DNA from: Chlorobiaceae bacterium
Lineage (GTDB): Bacteria > Bacteroidota > Chlorobiia > Chlorobiales > Chlorobiaceae
Direction: 5' to 3'
DNA: 64,000 bases
NCBI GenBank assembly: GCA_013335405.1
Contig: JAAXVR010000001.1
Span: 62,001 to 126,000, forward strand
The notes below the pieces were generated by a model. The model saw only the letters and a program-made list of their open reading frames with translations, ran no database searches and had not been told where the DNA came from. Each line of letters opens with the position of its first letter. The stretch's first letter is position 1. Shown in pieces: positions 18,333 through 29,689 of the stretch. The position numbers and the translations under genes are program-made.

Positions 18333-19172
18333 ATGGTCTGGTTCAAGCGGGTAAAGCCTTCCATACGTACCACCGACAAACGGGATATGCCGGAAGGATT
18401 GTGGTCGAAATGCAATGCGTGCGGCGCCATGCTGCACCGCAGGCAGCTTGAAGACCACTGTTATACATGCATGCAGTGCGGCCATCATTTCAGGATATCA
18501 CCGTACCGGTATTTTTCGATTCTTTTCGACGAAGAGCGCTACGATGAGTTCGCCGATAATCTGCGGACAGCGGACCCGCTCTCATTCACCGACACAAAAC
18601 ATTACCCTGACAGGGTTCACGATATCATCGAAAAAAGCGGCAAAACCGAGGCATGCCGGAATGCTTACGGTCAGTGCGGCGCCAGCCCGCTTGTGATTTC
18701 CGCGATGGATTTCGGTTTTATCGGTGGTTCGATGGGTTCGGTCGTCGGCGAAAAGGTGGCAAGGGCGGTAAATAAATCGCTCGAACTCAATGCACCTCTC
18801 CTGGTGATCTCGCAATCAGGAGGGGCCCGTATGATGGAAGGTGCGTTCAGCCTCATGCAGATGGCCAAGACATCAGCCCGGCTTACCCTTCTGGCCGAAC
18901 GCAAGCTGCCGTTCATCTCCCTCCTGACCGATCCAACAATGGGCGGGATCAGCGCATCCTTCGCCATGCTTGGCGATATCAACATCAGCGAACCGAAAGC
19001 GCTCATCGGTTTCGCCGGTCCGAGGGTGATCAGGGATACCATCAAAAGAGACCTGCCGGAAGGTTTTCAGCGCGCTGAATTCCTCATCGAGCACGGTTTC
19101 ATCGACTGCATCGTCGACCGCAAGGAGCTGAAAAAGCAGCTTGTCAGTATTCTCGGAATGCTGAGGGGCTGA
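18333..19172 (+). CDS. accD: Acetyl-CoA carboxylase carboxyltransferase subunit beta
   Basis: A 279-residue AccD. The N-terminal zinc ribbon is complete, with C27-x2-C30 and C46-x2-C49. It is followed by the carboxyltransferase fold with [37 protein letters not shown] and IGFAGPRVI. With AccA it transfers the carboxyl group from biotin carrier protein to acetyl-CoA, the first committed step of fatty acid synthesis. A GAGAGAA site precedes the ATG. It is convergent with thyX, nine bases away, and is not clustered with other acc genes here. Confidence 0.97.
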   Translation: MVWFKRVKPSIRTTDKRDMPEGLWSKCNACGAMLHRRQLEDHCYTCMQCGHHFRISPYRYFSILFDEERYDEFADNLRTADPLSFTDTKHYPDRVHDIIEKSGKTEACRNAYGQCGASPLVISAMDFGFIGGSMGSVVGEKVARAVNKSLELNAPLLVISQSGGARMMEGAFSLMQMAKTSARLTLLAERKLPFISLLTDPTMGGISASFAMLGDINISEPKALIGFAGPRVIRDTIKRDLPEGFQRAEFLIEHGFIDCIVDRKELKKQLVSILGMLRG

Positions 19173-19181
19173 CGCCGGATT

Positions 19182-19832
19182 TTACCCCCAGCCAAGTGCG
19201 GCCGAGGTCACCGGGAACTGCTCCATGAAGACTTTCTGTATTTCGAGAGCGATATCCCTGTGCTCCTTCTGAGTGCTTCTGTCGGTCCTCACTTCGAGGT
19301 AGTGTATCCAGCTTCTCACTGAACCTTTCATATACAGCTTCGTGCGCGTTCCGAGGGGGAGCAGCACTCTGGCGCATTCCTTCGCGATGCCTTTTTCAAG
19401 TGCGGCATTGTACCGTTCCAGGGCAAGCACGGCAACTTCCTTCTGTGCCTTTTCGAACCAGGCTATCGTGACATCGTCGAGGTTTTCGAGCGAGTTCTGC
19501 CTGTTATTGCTGTCCTGTCCCCTTGGTTCGTAATGCTCTATTTCCTGAGCCCTGGCATAGCGCTGCGAAAATTCCTGGAACTGGAAACTTCTGTGGCGCA
19601 GTATCTGCGGGGAAATCGCCCTCGAAGTCACAATTTCGACGGTCATGTCGGCCATCTCGAAAACGCTCCAGTGTTTTTTTGCAATGCAGTAGCCGAGCAG
19701 CTTTTCGTAATCGGGGGTTTCCTGGTGGGGGCTCGATACCCTCGCACAGTAAGCCATGAGGCCTTCGGGAGTGAGTTCCTGACTGTCCACCCGGATGAGC
19801 GGCGCGGTAACCGAAATGAGGCGAACCTGCAT
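19182..19832 (-). CDS. thyX: FAD-dependent thymidylate synthase
   Basis: A 216-residue ThyX. The diagnostic motif is present as [13 protein letters not shown] (residues 79-91), matching RHRxxSxxxxSxR-type sequences except that a Phe-Gln replaces the usual Ser-x. The enzyme methylates dUMP to dTMP with methylene-tetrahydrofolate and reduced flavin. The reading frame stays open 56 codons further upstream, but that extension is not family-like, so I start at MQVRLISV. ThyX often replaces ThyA in anaerobes; no thyA is seen in this window. Confidence 0.93.
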   Translation of the reverse strand: MQVRLISVTAPLIRVDSQELTPEGLMAYCARVSSPHQETPDYEKLLGYCIAKKHWSVFEMADMTVEIVTSRAISPQILRHRSFQFQEFSQRYARAQEIEHYEPRGQDSNNRQNSLENLDDVTIAWFEKAQKEVAVLALERYNAALEKGIAKECARVLLPLGTRTKLYMKGSVRSWIHYLEVRTDRSTQKEHRDIALEIQKVFMEQFPVTSAALGWG

Positions 19833-20086
19833 GTTCAGGGCTGTTTTTGTTTCAAAACATTCAATATAGTGAAAGACGGAATTTTTTCTTTCCTGCCTCC
19901 TTGCCGGAAACCATCCTTTTTCGCTAATTGAAACCGTTATTCTTGATTTGTTGTTATCACTCTTTATTTTACAAGTTTTCCCGGTAACAGGCGCAAGCAA
20001 GCTGCAGGAGGGAAAAAGCCCCTTGATCGAAGGGAGATGCGTGTATCTCTGGAAAAAGATTTTTCAATCAAAACGACACTACGGTT

Positions 20087-20764
20087 ATGGCAAATATCAA
20101 TTTCGGTTTTGAGCATCATGCAAAAAAACTGTATTCAGGCGCGATAGATCAGGCTATCACCAGCAATCTCGTTCCGATGGTCATAGAAACATCCGGACGG
20201 GGCGAACGGGCGTTCGATATTTTTTCGAGGCTTCTGCGCGAGCGCATCATTTTCCTCGGCAGCGGCATCGACGAACATGTGGCAGGACTTATCATGGCGC
20301 AGCTCATTTTTCTGGAGTCGGAGGATCCCGACCGTGACATCTATATCTATGTAAACTCCCCGGGCGGGAGCGTTTCTGCCGGTCTCGGCATTTACGACAC
20401 CATGCAGTATATCCGTCCCGACGTCTCGACCGTCTGTGTCGGCATGGCCGCCAGCATGGGTGCGTTCCTGCTTGCCAGTGGCACGAAAGGCAAGCGGGCT
20501 TCCCTTCCCCATTCGAGGATCATGATCCACCAGCCTTCCGGCGGCGTGCAGGGACAGGAGACCGATATCGTCATCCAGGCCAGGGAAATCGAAAAAATCA
20601 GGCTGCTCCTCGAGGAACTGCTTGCAGGTCATACGGGCAAAACCGTGCAGCAGGTGCGGGAAGATTCGGAACGGGACCGCTGGATGAACGCAAAAGAGGC
20701 GCTTGATTACGGTATCATCGACCAGGTTTTCCTGAAGCGCCCGATACCTGAAAAGACAGAATGA
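20087..20764 (+). CDS. clpP: ATP-dependent Clp protease proteolytic subunit
   Basis: A 225-residue ClpP. The catalytic serine is Ser123 in [12 protein letters not shown] and the catalytic histidine is His148 in [13 protein letters not shown]; the Asp lies in the C-terminal part near [10 protein letters not shown]. It forms the tetradecameric chamber that degrades unfolded or tagged proteins with ClpX or ClpA. The N-terminal extension is short and looks unprocessed. No clpX follows; valS is next, 56 bases downstream on the same strand. Confidence 0.97.
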   Translation: MANINFGFEHHAKKLYSGAIDQAITSNLVPMVIETSGRGERAFDIFSRLLRERIIFLGSGIDEHVAGLIMAQLIFLESEDPDRDIYIYVNSPGGSVSAGLGIYDTMQYIRPDVSTVCVGMAASMGAFLLASGTKGKRASLPHSRIMIHQPSGGVQGQETDIVIQAREIEKIRLLLEELLAGHTGKTVQQVREDSERDRWMNAKEALDYGIIDQVFLKRPIPEKTE

Positions 20765-20820
20765 CCAGTTGCCGTCCTATTTTCAGTCACCAACTCAGCC
20801 GTAAACGATTTTAACCGAAC

Positions 20821-23535
20821 ATGAGCGATCAGCCCCTAGCATTCAATCTTGACAAGACGTACAATCACCAGGACGTAGAAGAGCGTTGGAGAAGCTCACA
20901 CTGGGAAGCGCTCGGGGTCTTCCATGCCGAGAGTTCCCGTTCCATCGCCGAGGGGAAAGCACCTTACACGGTTCTCATGCCCCCGCCCAACGTGACCGGC
21001 AGTCTTACGCTCGGACATGTCCTGAACCATACGCTACAGGATATTTTCATCCGCTACAGCCGCATGAAGGGCTGCGAGGCCCTCTGGCTTCCCGGCACCG
21101 ACCATGCCGGCATAGCCACGCAGACCGTGGTGGAACGGAAGCTCAGGAAAGAAGGGCTGACCCGCCATGACCTCGGACGGAAGGATTTTCTCGAGCAGGT
21201 CTGGCAGTGGAGGGACGAGTATGGCGGCCTCATTCTCAGGCAGCTCAGGCGTCTCGGCATATCGTGTGACTGGAGGCGCAATCTTTTCACGATGGACGAC
21301 AGCGCTTCGAAAGCGGTTATCCACGCGTTCATCACCCTCTACCGTGACGGGCTGATCTACCGCGGCGCACGCATCATCAACTGGTGCCCTGTTTCCCAGA
21401 CCGCATTGTCGGACGAGGAAGTTGTCATGAAATCCCGCAAAGACAAGCTTTATTACCTGCAGTACGCCCTTGCGAACCATCCCGGGCGTTTCATCACGAT
21501 TGCCACAGTCCGTCCGGAAACCATCCTTGCCGATGTCGCGATTGCGGTCAATCCGAACGATCCGCGTTTCAGTGACCTCATCGGTGAGCTTGCCGTGGTC
21601 CCGGTAGCCGGGAGGCATATTCCGATAATCGCCGACGATTATGTCGATATCGAGTTCGGAACCGGTGCCCTTAAAATCACCCCTGCCCATGATGCCAACG
21701 ACTATGAGGTCGCCATGCGGCACAATCTGCCCATTCTTTCCGTGATCGGCAAGGACGGGCGGATGACCGACACCTGCGGTTACGGCGGCATGGACCGTTT
21801 CGATGCCCGTGAAAAGATCATGCAGGACCTCGAGGAGCTTGGTCATGTCGTCAGGATCGAGGAATACGAGCATAATGTCGGTTACTCGGAACGAGCGGAC
21901 GTGGTGATCGAGCCGTATCTTTCGGAACAGTGGTTCGTGAAAATGAAGCCTCTCGCCGAACGCGCCCTCCAGGTGGTCAACGATGGGGATGTCCGATTCC
22001 ATCCGCCTCACTGGATCAATACCTACCGTCACTGGATGGAGAACATCCGGGACTGGTGCATTTCACGCCAGCTCTGGTGGGGCCACCGAATCCCCGCCTG
22101 GTATGATCCCGAAGGCAACGTCTGGGTTGCCTCGAGTTACGAGGAGGCCTGCCACCTTGCAGGCAGCGACAAGCTTGTCCAGGACGAGGACGTGCTCGAC
22201 ACCTGGTTTTCGTCCTGGCTCTGGCCGCTCACGACGCTCCGGTGGACCGGAACGCATAAAGAGAACGAGGATCTGGAGACCTTCTATCCGACCGATACCC
22301 TGGTGACCGGACCGGACATCATTTTCTTCTGGGTTGCAAGGATGATTATGGCAGGCCTGTACTTCAGGGGGGATGTGCCGTTCCGCAACGTTTATTTCAC
22401 CAGCATCATCAGGGACATGAAAGGGCGCAAGCTTTCAAAGTCCCTCGGCAACTCGCCTGATCCCCTCAGGGTCATGGACACCTACGGTACAGACGCCCTG
22501 CGCTTCACCATCATCTACATCGCCCCGCTTGGACAGGACGTGCTGTTCGGCGAGGAGAAATGTGAACTTGGCAGGAATTTTGCAACCAAAATCTGGAATG
22601 CATCCCGGTTCGTTTTCATGCTTCGCGAGAAGCATTTCATCTCTCCGGATGATTTCGAAGCTTTCTACAAAGGATTTTCGCCTTCCTCCGAAGCTTACAC
22701 CTTTGCCGAAGAGTGGGCCGTCACGGCGAAGTACCATGCCATGATCGACAGGTACCATGTTTCATTCGGGCAATTCAGGATCAACGATATCGTCAGGAAC
22801 CTCTATGACTTTTTCTGGGGAGAGTACTGCGACTGGTACCTCGAGTCTCTGAAGGCAAAGGATGCGGAAGGTATGGTTCCTGAACAGGCCCGTCGCGCGG
22901 TCGCTCTGGCGGTATCCATTCTCGAAGGGTTTCTCAAGGCCCTGCATCCTGTCATGCCCTTCATTACCGACGAGATCTGGCATCATATCATGCGGCGACC
23001 CGATACGGAAAGCATCGCGCTTGCGGTAATGCCCGAAGCGGAAGTTTCATGGACAGAGGCTGAGCTGGGCCTGAAATTCCTGCCCAGGCAGATTATTTCC
23101 GAGGTAAGGAGCGTACGATCGCTGTTCGCTGTACCCGCCGGCAGGAAGGCGACCCTGCAGATCAGGTCATCGGGTCCGGCAGTGCTCGAGGAGCTCGATG
23201 CGAATTCCCAGGTCATTTCCGCCATGACCAGTTGTACGGTGGAGTTTCTCATTGACGAACCGAGACCGGCCCATGCCGCCGGGTCGGTTGTCGAGGGCAA
23301 TGAACTTTTCCTGCAGCTTGAGGGTTTAATATCGTTCGAAAAAGAACGCGGGAGGCTGAAAAAGGAAATCGCGAATATTACCGCGTATGCCGATTCCGTG
23401 AGGAGGAAACTTTCCAACAGTGGATTTGCTGACAATGCTCCGGCCGAAGTGGTCGAAAAGGAACGGGAAAAGCTTCGGGAAGCGGAAGGCAACCTTGAAA
23501 AGCTCTGCAATAATCTTGCTGTTCTCGAAGAGTGA
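20821..23535 (+). CDS. valS: Valine-tRNA ligase
   Basis: A 904-residue class I synthetase. The HIGH-type motif is TLGH (63-66) within [17 protein letters not shown], and the KMSKS-type motif is K537-LSKS. The CP1 editing domain lies between them (about 190-330, with the TVRPET and [12 protein letters not shown] stretches). The anticodon-binding domain follows, and a C-terminal coiled coil (about 835-900), which contacts the tRNA in ValRS, closes the protein. It charges tRNA-Val and hydrolyses mis-charged Thr-tRNA. An imperfect inverted repeat after the stop (about 23550-23578) may be a weak terminator. Confidence 0.97.
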   Translation: MSDQPLAFNLDKTYNHQDVEERWRSSHWEALGVFHAESSRSIAEGKAPYTVLMPPPNVTGSLTLGHVLNHTLQDIFIRYSRMKGCEALWLPGTDHAGIATQTVVERKLRKEGLTRHDLGRKDFLEQVWQWRDEYGGLILRQLRRLGISCDWRRNLFTMDDSASKAVIHAFITLYRDGLIYRGARIINWCPVSQTALSDEEVVMKSRKDKLYYLQYALANHPGRFITIATVRPETILADVAIAVNPNDPRFSDLIGELAVVPVAGRHIPIIADDYVDIEFGTGALKITPAHDANDYEVAMRHNLPILSVIGKDGRMTDTCGYGGMDRFDAREKIMQDLEELGHVVRIEEYEHNVGYSERADVVIEPYLSEQWFVKMKPLAERALQVVNDGDVRFHPPHWINTYRHWMENIRDWCISRQLWWGHRIPAWYDPEGNVWVASSYEEACHLAGSDKLVQDEDVLDTWFSSWLWPLTTLRWTGTHKENEDLETFYPTDTLVTGPDIIFFWVARMIMAGLYFRGDVPFRNVYFTSIIRDMKGRKLSKSLGNSPDPLRVMDTYGTDALRFTIIYIAPLGQDVLFGEEKCELGRNFATKIWNASRFVFMLREKHFISPDDFEAFYKGFSPSSEAYTFAEEWAVTAKYHAMIDRYHVSFGQFRINDIVRNLYDFFWGEYCDWYLESLKAKDAEGMVPEQARRAVALAVSILEGFLKALHPVMPFITDEIWHHIMRRPDTESIALAVMPEAEVSWTEAELGLKFLPRQIISEVRSVRSLFAVPAGRKATLQIRSSGPAVLEELDANSQVISAMTSCTVEFLIDEPRPAHAAGSVVEGNELFLQLEGLISFEKERGRLKKEIANITAYADSVRRKLSNSGFADNAPAEVVEKEREKLREAEGNLEKLCNNLAVLEE

Positions 23536-23694
23536 ATATCCGGCCGGAAGGAACGGGTTTCAGATCAACACTGATCCCTGTTCCTGAAATTTCTGTTTTG
23601 GGAAAAAACTGTATTTAATGATAACTTCCGATTTTTCCGGTCCACGGCTGGCAGAAAGGATACAACCGATGAAGTTCGCAAGGAGACGCTATAC

Positions 23695-24594
23695 ATGAGA
23701 CAGCTGAAAATAAGCAAGCAGATAACAAACCGCGAAAGTCTTTCCCTTGACCGTTACCTGCAGGAGATAGGCAAATACGATCTTCTGACCGCTGAAGACG
23801 AGGTTCGTCTGACAAAGGCAATCAAGGACGGTTTCGACATGCCGGTAGACACGCCGGAATACAAGCGGGCCAAGCGGGCGCTGGACAAACTCATCAAGGG
23901 CAACCTTCGTTTCGTGGTTTCGGTGGCCAAGCAGTACCAGAATCAGGGACTGACACTCGGCGATCTCATCAACGAGGGAAACCTCGGCCTTATCAAGGCG
24001 GCAAAACGTTTTGACGAGACGCGCGGCTTCAAGTTCATCTCTTACGCAGTCTGGTGGATCCGCCAGTCTATCCTCCAGGCACTTGCCGAACAGTCAAGGA
24101 TCGTGCGCCTTCCGCTGAACCGGGTGGGCACGCTCAACAAGATCAGCAAGGCATACAGCCAGCTCGAGCAGGAGTATGAACGCGATCCGAATACACGCGA
24201 GTTAGCAACCCTTCTCGACATGGATTCCCAGGATGTCGCCGACACGCTGAAAATCGCAGGAAGACATGTTTCCGTCGATGCACCGTTCGCGCAGGGTGAT
24301 GACAACAGGTTGCTCGACGTGCTTCAGAACGATGGCCATCTTCCTGACCATGGCCTGAACCGTGATTCACTCACGCTTGAAGTGGAGCGTTCCCTTTCCG
24401 TGCTTGCACCAAGGGAGGCCGACGTGATAAAATCCTATTTCGGGATCGGGATGGACAACCCCCTGACGCTGGAGGAGATCGGCGAAAAATTCAAGCTTAC
24501 CAGAGAGCGGGTCCGGCAGATCAAGGAAAAAGCAATAAGGAGGCTCAGGCAGTCCGCATACAGCAAAATCCTCAAGGAGTATATCGGGAGTTGA
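23695..24594 (+). CDS. rpoD: Primary RNA polymerase sigma-70 factor (short RpoD/SigA type)
   Basis: A 299-residue sigma factor lacking the long region 1.1 and the non-conserved insert of enterobacterial RpoD, as is usual in Bacteroidetes and Chlorobi. Region 1.2 begins at about residue 15 ([17 protein letters not shown]). Region 2.3/2.4 is seen in [15 protein letters not shown] (112-126), which melts and reads the -10 element. Region 4.2 is the C-terminal helix-turn-helix, [20 protein letters not shown], which binds the -35 element. By family knowledge this is the housekeeping sigma factor. The gene stands alone and is convergent with the next gene, six bases away. Confidence 0.95.
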   Translation: MRQLKISKQITNRESLSLDRYLQEIGKYDLLTAEDEVRLTKAIKDGFDMPVDTPEYKRAKRALDKLIKGNLRFVVSVAKQYQNQGLTLGDLINEGNLGLIKAAKRFDETRGFKFISYAVWWIRQSILQALAEQSRIVRLPLNRVGTLNKISKAYSQLEQEYERDPNTRELATLLDMDSQDVADTLKIAGRHVSVDAPFAQGDDNRLLDVLQNDGHLPDHGLNRDSLTLEVERSLSVLAPREADVIKSYFGIGMDNPLTLEEIGEKFKLTRERVRQIKEKAIRRLRQSAYSKILKEYIGS

Positions 24595-24600
24595 AGACCC

Positions 24601-25404
24601 TCACCTTTTTTTCAGCATGACGGGTTCTCCGGGTTTCAATCCAAGGGTTTTCGCCCCGTTTCCGTTTCTCACTGCGATTTCAATCGTGCCGCTGCTTCCC
24701 CGGTAAGCGAGCGGCTTTCCCTCAGCCGTACTGCCGTAGGTCAGCGAAAGAGGCAGCCTGTATGCATTGCCGAATACCACTTCCCATCTTTCAGGTTCAT
24801 CGAGCATTTCCGCTTCGATCGATGTCACGAGGTTTCCGAAATGATCGGCGTAGATGACAACTCCTTCCATGGTGCGACCGTCATCCGAAAGCGTGCATGC
24901 CGGCAGGGAGATCATCGTGCAAGCTCCGGGAGCGATGGCGCAGCCGAGGCCGGAAACGGCAACTCCGGAGGCAAGATGGGCCGCGACCGGCGAAAAGAGA
25001 TCTCTTCCGTGAAAGGTGGTGCTTGACGACGGGAGCATGAAGCGGGTTTCGGTGATCCTTACACAGCTTTTCACGTCTTCCTGCAGAAAGACGGCTGCAA
25101 GGAGCCCGTTATCGGGTGCCACGTAGATGTGTTTTGCCGTTTCAACCGCAATGGCGCAGCGTGATGTTCCGACTCCGGGATCGACAACGGCGACGACAAT
25201 GGAGCCGTCGGGAAAAAATGGAACCGATTTTCCCAGGATGAACGCTCCCTGCGCGATATTCTGAGGTGAAACGGCATGGGTGAGATCAATGATTCTTGCG
25301 TGAGGGGCTATCGAAAGGATGACCCCTTTCATCTGGCCGACAAAGGTGTCATCGAGTCCGAAATCGGTCATGAGCACGATCACGGGTTGTTCGCGCAGTT
25401 CCAT
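24601..25404 (-). CDS. SAM hydroxide adenosyltransferase (DUF62 / SAM hydrolase family)
   Basis: A 267-residue protein of the DUF62 family, related to fluorinases and chlorinases. The N-terminus VIVLMTDFGLDD holds the SAM-binding Asp, followed by IDLTHAVSPQNI, VVDPGVGT and APDNGLL, then a smaller C-terminal beta-barrel with DHFGNLVTSI. These enzymes hydrolyse S-adenosylmethionine to adenosine and methionine; the purpose in cells is unclear. I chose the ATG at 25404 because a GGAG site lies eight bases before it. A GTG at 25413, overlapping the upstream permease stop, is the alternative. It forms an operon with the LptF/LptG-type permease. Confidence 0.88.
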   Translation of the reverse strand: MELREQPVIVLMTDFGLDDTFVGQMKGVILSIAPHARIIDLTHAVSPQNIAQGAFILGKSVPFFPDGSIVVAVVDPGVGTSRCAIAVETAKHIYVAPDNGLLAAVFLQEDVKSCVRITETRFMLPSSSTTFHGRDLFSPVAAHLASGVAVSGLGCAIAPGACTMISLPACTLSDDGRTMEGVVIYADHFGNLVTSIEAEMLDEPERWEVVFGNAYRLPLSLTYGSTAEGKPLAYRGSSGTIEIAVRNGNGAKTLGLKPGEPVMLKKR

Positions 25405-25409
25405 GCAGT

Positions 25410-26486
25410 TCACTCCGAAGCGATCCTGAAAATGCCGTACCCTGCCGCAACAAAGATGATGTCAGGCAGCCATGCGGCAAGCACCGGATTCAAGGCTCCC
25501 TGGTAGCCGGCGATGGCGATGACTTTCTGCATGCCCAGGAAAATGAACCCAATGAAAAGGGTGATGCCGATTTCGGAAGCAAGTCCTCCCCGTTTTTTTC
25601 TGGAGGAGATCGGTACGCCGATGAAAATGATGATAAAGGAGGCGAGAGGCATGGAAAGCTTCGTATGGAATTGGACGATTGACTTTTCCAGCCCCGAGAA
25701 TCCGGCCTGCTGTTTTTCCTTCAGGTAGCGGGAATGACTGGTTATGTTCATTTCGTCAGGCTTCAGGTTCAGTTCATAGAGGGATCGGGGGGAAAAAGAA
25801 AGTTTCACTGGTCTTGATTGCTCACGGGTGAAAACTTCACTTTCGCCGCTGAATGTTCTTGTCGTAACGTTTTTCAAAATCCATTTTCCGCTTTTTCTGT
25901 CGTAGTTCATCGAATCGGCATCAGCGCGGGACCGGAGGGATACATCGCTGAACTCTTCGATGGAGACCTTTTTCGGGGTCTGGCTGTTATTTTCGAGAAT
26001 GCCGATTGAAACAATGCGGTTTCCGGGTTCGAGGATATGGATGTTGATGTTCTGCGAAGAGGAGCGTGAGCTGATGGGGAAACGCTTTTCGAAACCTGCT
26101 GTCCAGCTGTAGGCTGCAGGCGAGAGCCAGCAGGCGTTGAAGAGATTGAATGCGAAAATAAGCGCCCCTCCGGCTGAAAACGGCACAAGGAACTGCTTCA
26201 TGCTGACACCGGCGGAACGGATTGCAGGCAGTTCACTCGAGAAGGAGAGCCTTCCTGCCACGAGGATGGACGACAACAGTGCGCAGACCGGTGAGGTCAC
26301 GATAAGGGTTGACGGAATCATCAGGGCATAGTAATGAGCTATTTCAAACAGGTTCATTTTACTGTCCATCAGTTTTCCGAGATTTTCCATCATCGTGATG
26401 ATGATGAAAAGAAACACGAAAGCGATGGAGGTGAAAAGGAATGTTCTGATGAACTGGTTGAAAATGTAACGGTCGAGAATTTTCAT
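25410..26486 (-). CDS. LptF/LptG family lipopolysaccharide export permease (YjgP/YjgQ)
   Basis: A 358-residue membrane protein of the YjgP/YjgQ family. N-terminal helices (from about 12, 55 and 100) start with the typical MKILDRYIFNQFIRTFLF. A periplasmic beta-jellyroll domain covers about 130-260, and three C-terminal helices (about 278-355) follow. LptF and LptG form the transmembrane part of the Lpt machine that lifts LPS from the inner membrane with LptB ATPase. The sequence alone does not tell LptF from LptG. It is co-transcribed with the SAM hydroxide adenosyltransferase, for which I know of no shared function. Confidence 0.87.
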   Translation of the reverse strand: MKILDRYIFNQFIRTFLFTSIAFVFLFIIITMMENLGKLMDSKMNLFEIAHYYALMIPSTLIVTSPVCALLSSILVAGRLSFSSELPAIRSAGVSMKQFLVPFSAGGALIFAFNLFNACWLSPAAYSWTAGFEKRFPISSRSSSQNINIHILEPGNRIVSIGILENNSQTPKKVSIEEFSDVSLRSRADADSMNYDRKSGKWILKNVTTRTFSGESEVFTREQSRPVKLSFSPRSLYELNLKPDEMNITSHSRYLKEKQQAGFSGLEKSIVQFHTKLSMPLASFIIIFIGVPISSRKKRGGLASEIGITLFIGFIFLGMQKVIAIAGYQGALNPVLAAWLPDIIFVAAGYGIFRIASE

Positions 26487-26564
26487 TGCAGTATCGCTGT
26501 GTTCGCCGTTTTCAGGATATGCAAACCATCCTGTTTTCCGGGTGCTGTGTTATCCGGCTCCTGT

Positions 26565-29426
26565 TCAGTAGCCGAAAATATCTTCGAGGCCGAGCTCCCT
26601 TACCTTGCCGTAACGGGAGAGCATTGTCCTGTCAAGGTTTTCCAGCTTGCCGAGCACGAGGAGTACGTGTTTTCTTCCCCTGAGATGCCTCAGGTGGAAC
26701 TCTTCAATGTCACCGAAGCTCATTCGGGCGGTTTCCCGGTAGATATCCTCACGGTAGTCATGGCTATGCCCGAGCCTCATTGCCTCTTCATAATTGAAAA
26801 GCACCTCGGTTTTCGTCAGTCTTTCGGAAGCGATTTTCTGCAGGATGCCGTTTCGGGCCGAAGCGAACAGTTCCGGGGATTCCGGAAGGTTGTCCAGCAG
26901 TCCGCTGATTCCATCGAGCGCTTCAGGGAGCTTGTCCGCCTGGGTTCCGATATAGCTGAAAATGTAGTTGTGGTCCTGTTTCCTCTTGGGTGTCCTGTAG
27001 ACTGAAAAAACCGAATAGGCCAGGGCTTTCGCCTCGCGGAGCTCCTGGAAGACAACCGAGGACATGCCGCCCCCGTAATATTCATTGAAGAGGGTTATGA
27101 TCGGCAGGCGTGACGGATCGTAGGGTTCATCCCTGGTGAGAAGAATGACTTCAGCCTGCGTCATGTCGTAGTCCGCCAGATAGACCAGGTTTTCTTCCTG
27201 TTCGGCTTCCCTGAAGACGTCCGGATCCGGAGGTGTTATGAAGGAAGCGGGGTAGTGGCGGACAGTGCGGAGAAGCTCAAGGAGCTCTTCGGCAGGAGAA
27301 GGACCATAATAGAGCACTCTGTGCCTGTATTGCAGCAGTTCGCTGATCTCCATGAGAAGCTCCCCTGCAGTGAGTTTTTCGAGTTCGCTGTTGCCGAGGA
27401 CGTTCGTGAAGGGTGAAGATGGGCCGTATTTGCCGTAACTGGCCATTGCTTCGAACAGGATTTTTTTCTTCGAAAGCTTCGCATCCGCCCGTTCCTTCAT
27501 CAGGCCCGCTTTCAGTTTTTCGAGAGCCTCATCGTCGGGCTGTGGGGAAACGAGCAGCGTTTCGAGGAGCTCAAGTGCTTCCCGCGCATGCTTCCGGAGT
27601 CCGGACAGTTTCAGGTAGACATAAGAGTCCGAGGTGAATGCCGTGAAGCTCGCCCCTATCCTGTACATCGCCTGGCTGAATTCCGCCGGGCCGAGCTGCT
27701 CCGTGCCGAGGTAGGAGAGGTAGTCCAGGGCGGGGTCCAGTTTCCTTGAGTGGTTTTTTCCCGCATCGAAAACGTAGTAGAGCGAGAAGAGCTCGTTTTC
27801 CGTGTTCTGCAGGTAGTGCAGCGTAACTGAAGGATTGATGTCGAAAAAGCCGATATCCTTTCTGTAATCGATAAAAGAGGGTTCCGTTGGCCGGGATTGC
27901 TGTGCGAGGATTTTTTCCGCGAATTCGGATGAAGTGTTCCTGTTCACCTTGAGCGGGGTGATGGGCGGCTTCTGGATTTTCATTTCGCTTTCGGCCGTGC
28001 CGTGTTCCTTGAAGACCGCCACGTAGTTGCGGTTGTAGTGGTTTCGTGCGAACGCCACCAGCTCTTCCCTGGTTATCCTGCCGAGGCGCTCTATCTGGCT
28101 GGCATAGTTTTTCCAGGGCATTCCCCAGATGAACGCATCGACGAACGCCTCGACCCGACCCTTGTTGCTTTCGTAAAGTTTGAGCTGCTCGATTTTCAGA
28201 TCGTTGATGATGGCTTCGGGCAGCCACTCGGGGAAATTGCCCTTTTTCAGCTCTTCGAGCTGGTCGAGAAGGAGCTCCTTCACTTCTTCAAGGCTCTGGC
28301 CTTCCCTTGGTTTTGCACTCAGCATGTGGGCAGAATAATCCTTCATCATGACGAGCATCGAACCGGCATCGAGCACTTTCTGCTCCTGGTTCAGGTTCAG
28401 GTCGATGAGTCCAGCCGTCTGGTTGTAGAGTACCTTGTCGATCATGGTGAGGTAATCGGCCTCTTCGCTGTTGATACCGCAGAACCTGAATCCGATGACC
28501 AGCTCTTCGGCTTCGGGACCGCTGACCCTTATTTCCACCGGTTCATCGATGGGCTCCTCGAGAGCGGGAGTGAACGAAGGGATTTCCTTTGGTTCCAGGA
28601 TCGAAAATTTCTCTTCGATAAGCCGGATGGTTTCATCGGGATCGAAATCGCCCGCGATGCAGAGCGCCATGTTGTTCGGAACGTAATATCTCCTGTAATA
28701 GTCGATGACGTTTTTAATGGACGGGTTCTTGAGATGTTCGGCCTTGCCGATCGTTGTCTGGGTGCCGTACGTATGTTTCCTGAAGAGCCCGGCGAAGAGG
28801 TTTTCCCAGATTTTCCTGCTGTCGCTGTCAATGGTCATGTTTTTTTCCTCGTAAACAGTCTCAAGCTCGGTATGGAACAGTCTCATGACGGGATTGCGGA
28901 ACCTCTCGGCTTCGATGGTGAGCCACTGGTCCAGCTTGTTCGAAGGAATGTCGTTGATGTAGACGGTCTGTTCGACCCAGGTATAGGCATTGGTGCCCTG
29001 GGCACCTATGGAGTTGAGGATCTTGTCGTATTCGTTCGGGATGGTATAACTTGCCGCGGCATTCGAGATGCTGTCGATATCGCGGTAGATTGCCGCCCTT
29101 TTCTCGGAATCGGCGGTGGAACGGTACTCTTCGTACAGCTCGGTGATTTTCTCGAGCGCAGTGTGTTCCTTTTCATAGTCGAGCGATCCGATAGCGTCGG
29201 TTCCCTTGAAAAGCATGTGTTCCAGGTAATGCGCAAGGCCGGTCGTCTCGGCAGGGTCGTTCTTGCTCCCCGCCCTGACGGCGATGGATGTGTAGATTCT
29301 GGGTTCGTCGCTGTAGGGGCTCATATAGACCGTAAGGCCGTTCGGCAGGGTATAGATCCTTGTATGGAGGGAGTCGCCTTCAACGGTCGTGTATGTGGAG
29401 GTATTTGTCTGGTTCATCATGTGCAT
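26565..29426 (-). CDS. M16 family zinc metallopeptidase (pitrilysin/PqqL-like, single long chain)
   Basis: A protein of about 953 residues from the ATG at 29426; ATGs at 29420 and 29417 are equally possible, and the open frame extends to 29573 without family-like sequence. The inverted zinc site H66-YLE-H70 (HxxEH) is intact, and the third ligand Glu is expected in ETVYEEKNM downstream. The chain holds the four homologous M16 lobes, so both the active and inactive halves are in one polypeptide. The family degrades peptides within a closing chamber. I see no clear signal peptide at the chosen start, so its location is uncertain. It is divergent from uvrB. Confidence 0.88.
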   Translation of the reverse strand: MHMMNQTNTSTYTTVEGDSLHTRIYTLPNGLTVYMSPYSDEPRIYTSIAVRAGSKNDPAETTGLAHYLEHMLFKGTDAIGSLDYEKEHTALEKITELYEEYRSTADSEKRAAIYRDIDSISNAAASYTIPNEYDKILNSIGAQGTNAYTWVEQTVYINDIPSNKLDQWLTIEAERFRNPVMRLFHTELETVYEEKNMTIDSDSRKIWENLFAGLFRKHTYGTQTTIGKAEHLKNPSIKNVIDYYRRYYVPNNMALCIAGDFDPDETIRLIEEKFSILEPKEIPSFTPALEEPIDEPVEIRVSGPEAEELVIGFRFCGINSEEADYLTMIDKVLYNQTAGLIDLNLNQEQKVLDAGSMLVMMKDYSAHMLSAKPREGQSLEEVKELLLDQLEELKKGNFPEWLPEAIINDLKIEQLKLYESNKGRVEAFVDAFIWGMPWKNYASQIERLGRITREELVAFARNHYNRNYVAVFKEHGTAESEMKIQKPPITPLKVNRNTSSEFAEKILAQQSRPTEPSFIDYRKDIGFFDINPSVTLHYLQNTENELFSLYYVFDAGKNHSRKLDPALDYLSYLGTEQLGPAEFSQAMYRIGASFTAFTSDSYVYLKLSGLRKHAREALELLETLLVSPQPDDEALEKLKAGLMKERADAKLSKKKILFEAMASYGKYGPSSPFTNVLGNSELEKLTAGELLMEISELLQYRHRVLYYGPSPAEELLELLRTVRHYPASFITPPDPDVFREAEQEENLVYLADYDMTQAEVILLTRDEPYDPSRLPIITLFNEYYGGGMSSVVFQELREAKALAYSVFSVYRTPKRKQDHNYIFSYIGTQADKLPEALDGISGLLDNLPESPELFASARNGILQKIASERLTKTEVLFNYEEAMRLGHSHDYREDIYRETARMSFGDIEEFHLRHLRGRKHVLLVLGKLENLDRTMLSRYGKVRELGLEDIFGY

Positions 29427-29689
29427 AGAGACGGATTGTCTGAAAAAATCACTCCGGGATTCCGCTTCGGGGAACGTGTTCCCGCGGGTATCAGCCGAAG
29501 ATGCCGGTTTTCGGGAAAAAGATATTAATAATGAAATATTAACCGCATAATTGCAACCGATATTATCCTGCATCTGGAGCGCAGATGTTTCGGGTATTCA
29601 TGATAGAACTAACAGAAGGCATTAACAGTTTTTTTAGCGTCCGGATACATCCGGCGCGAGAGAAAAAACAACAGAAAGGAGATTGAACT

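Noticed and set aside
19833-20000. 56-residue upstream extension of ThyX
   Set aside because: The extension is unlike any ThyX and the family start MQVRLISV lies at 19832.
28002-29528. 508-codon open frame antisense to the M16 protease
   Set aside because: Again a codon-bias shadow of a well supported gene, with no ribosome-binding site.
29427-29573. N-terminal extension of the M16 protease with a partly hydrophobic start
   Set aside because: It has no family likeness and lies in the AT-rich divergent promoter region shared with uvrB.
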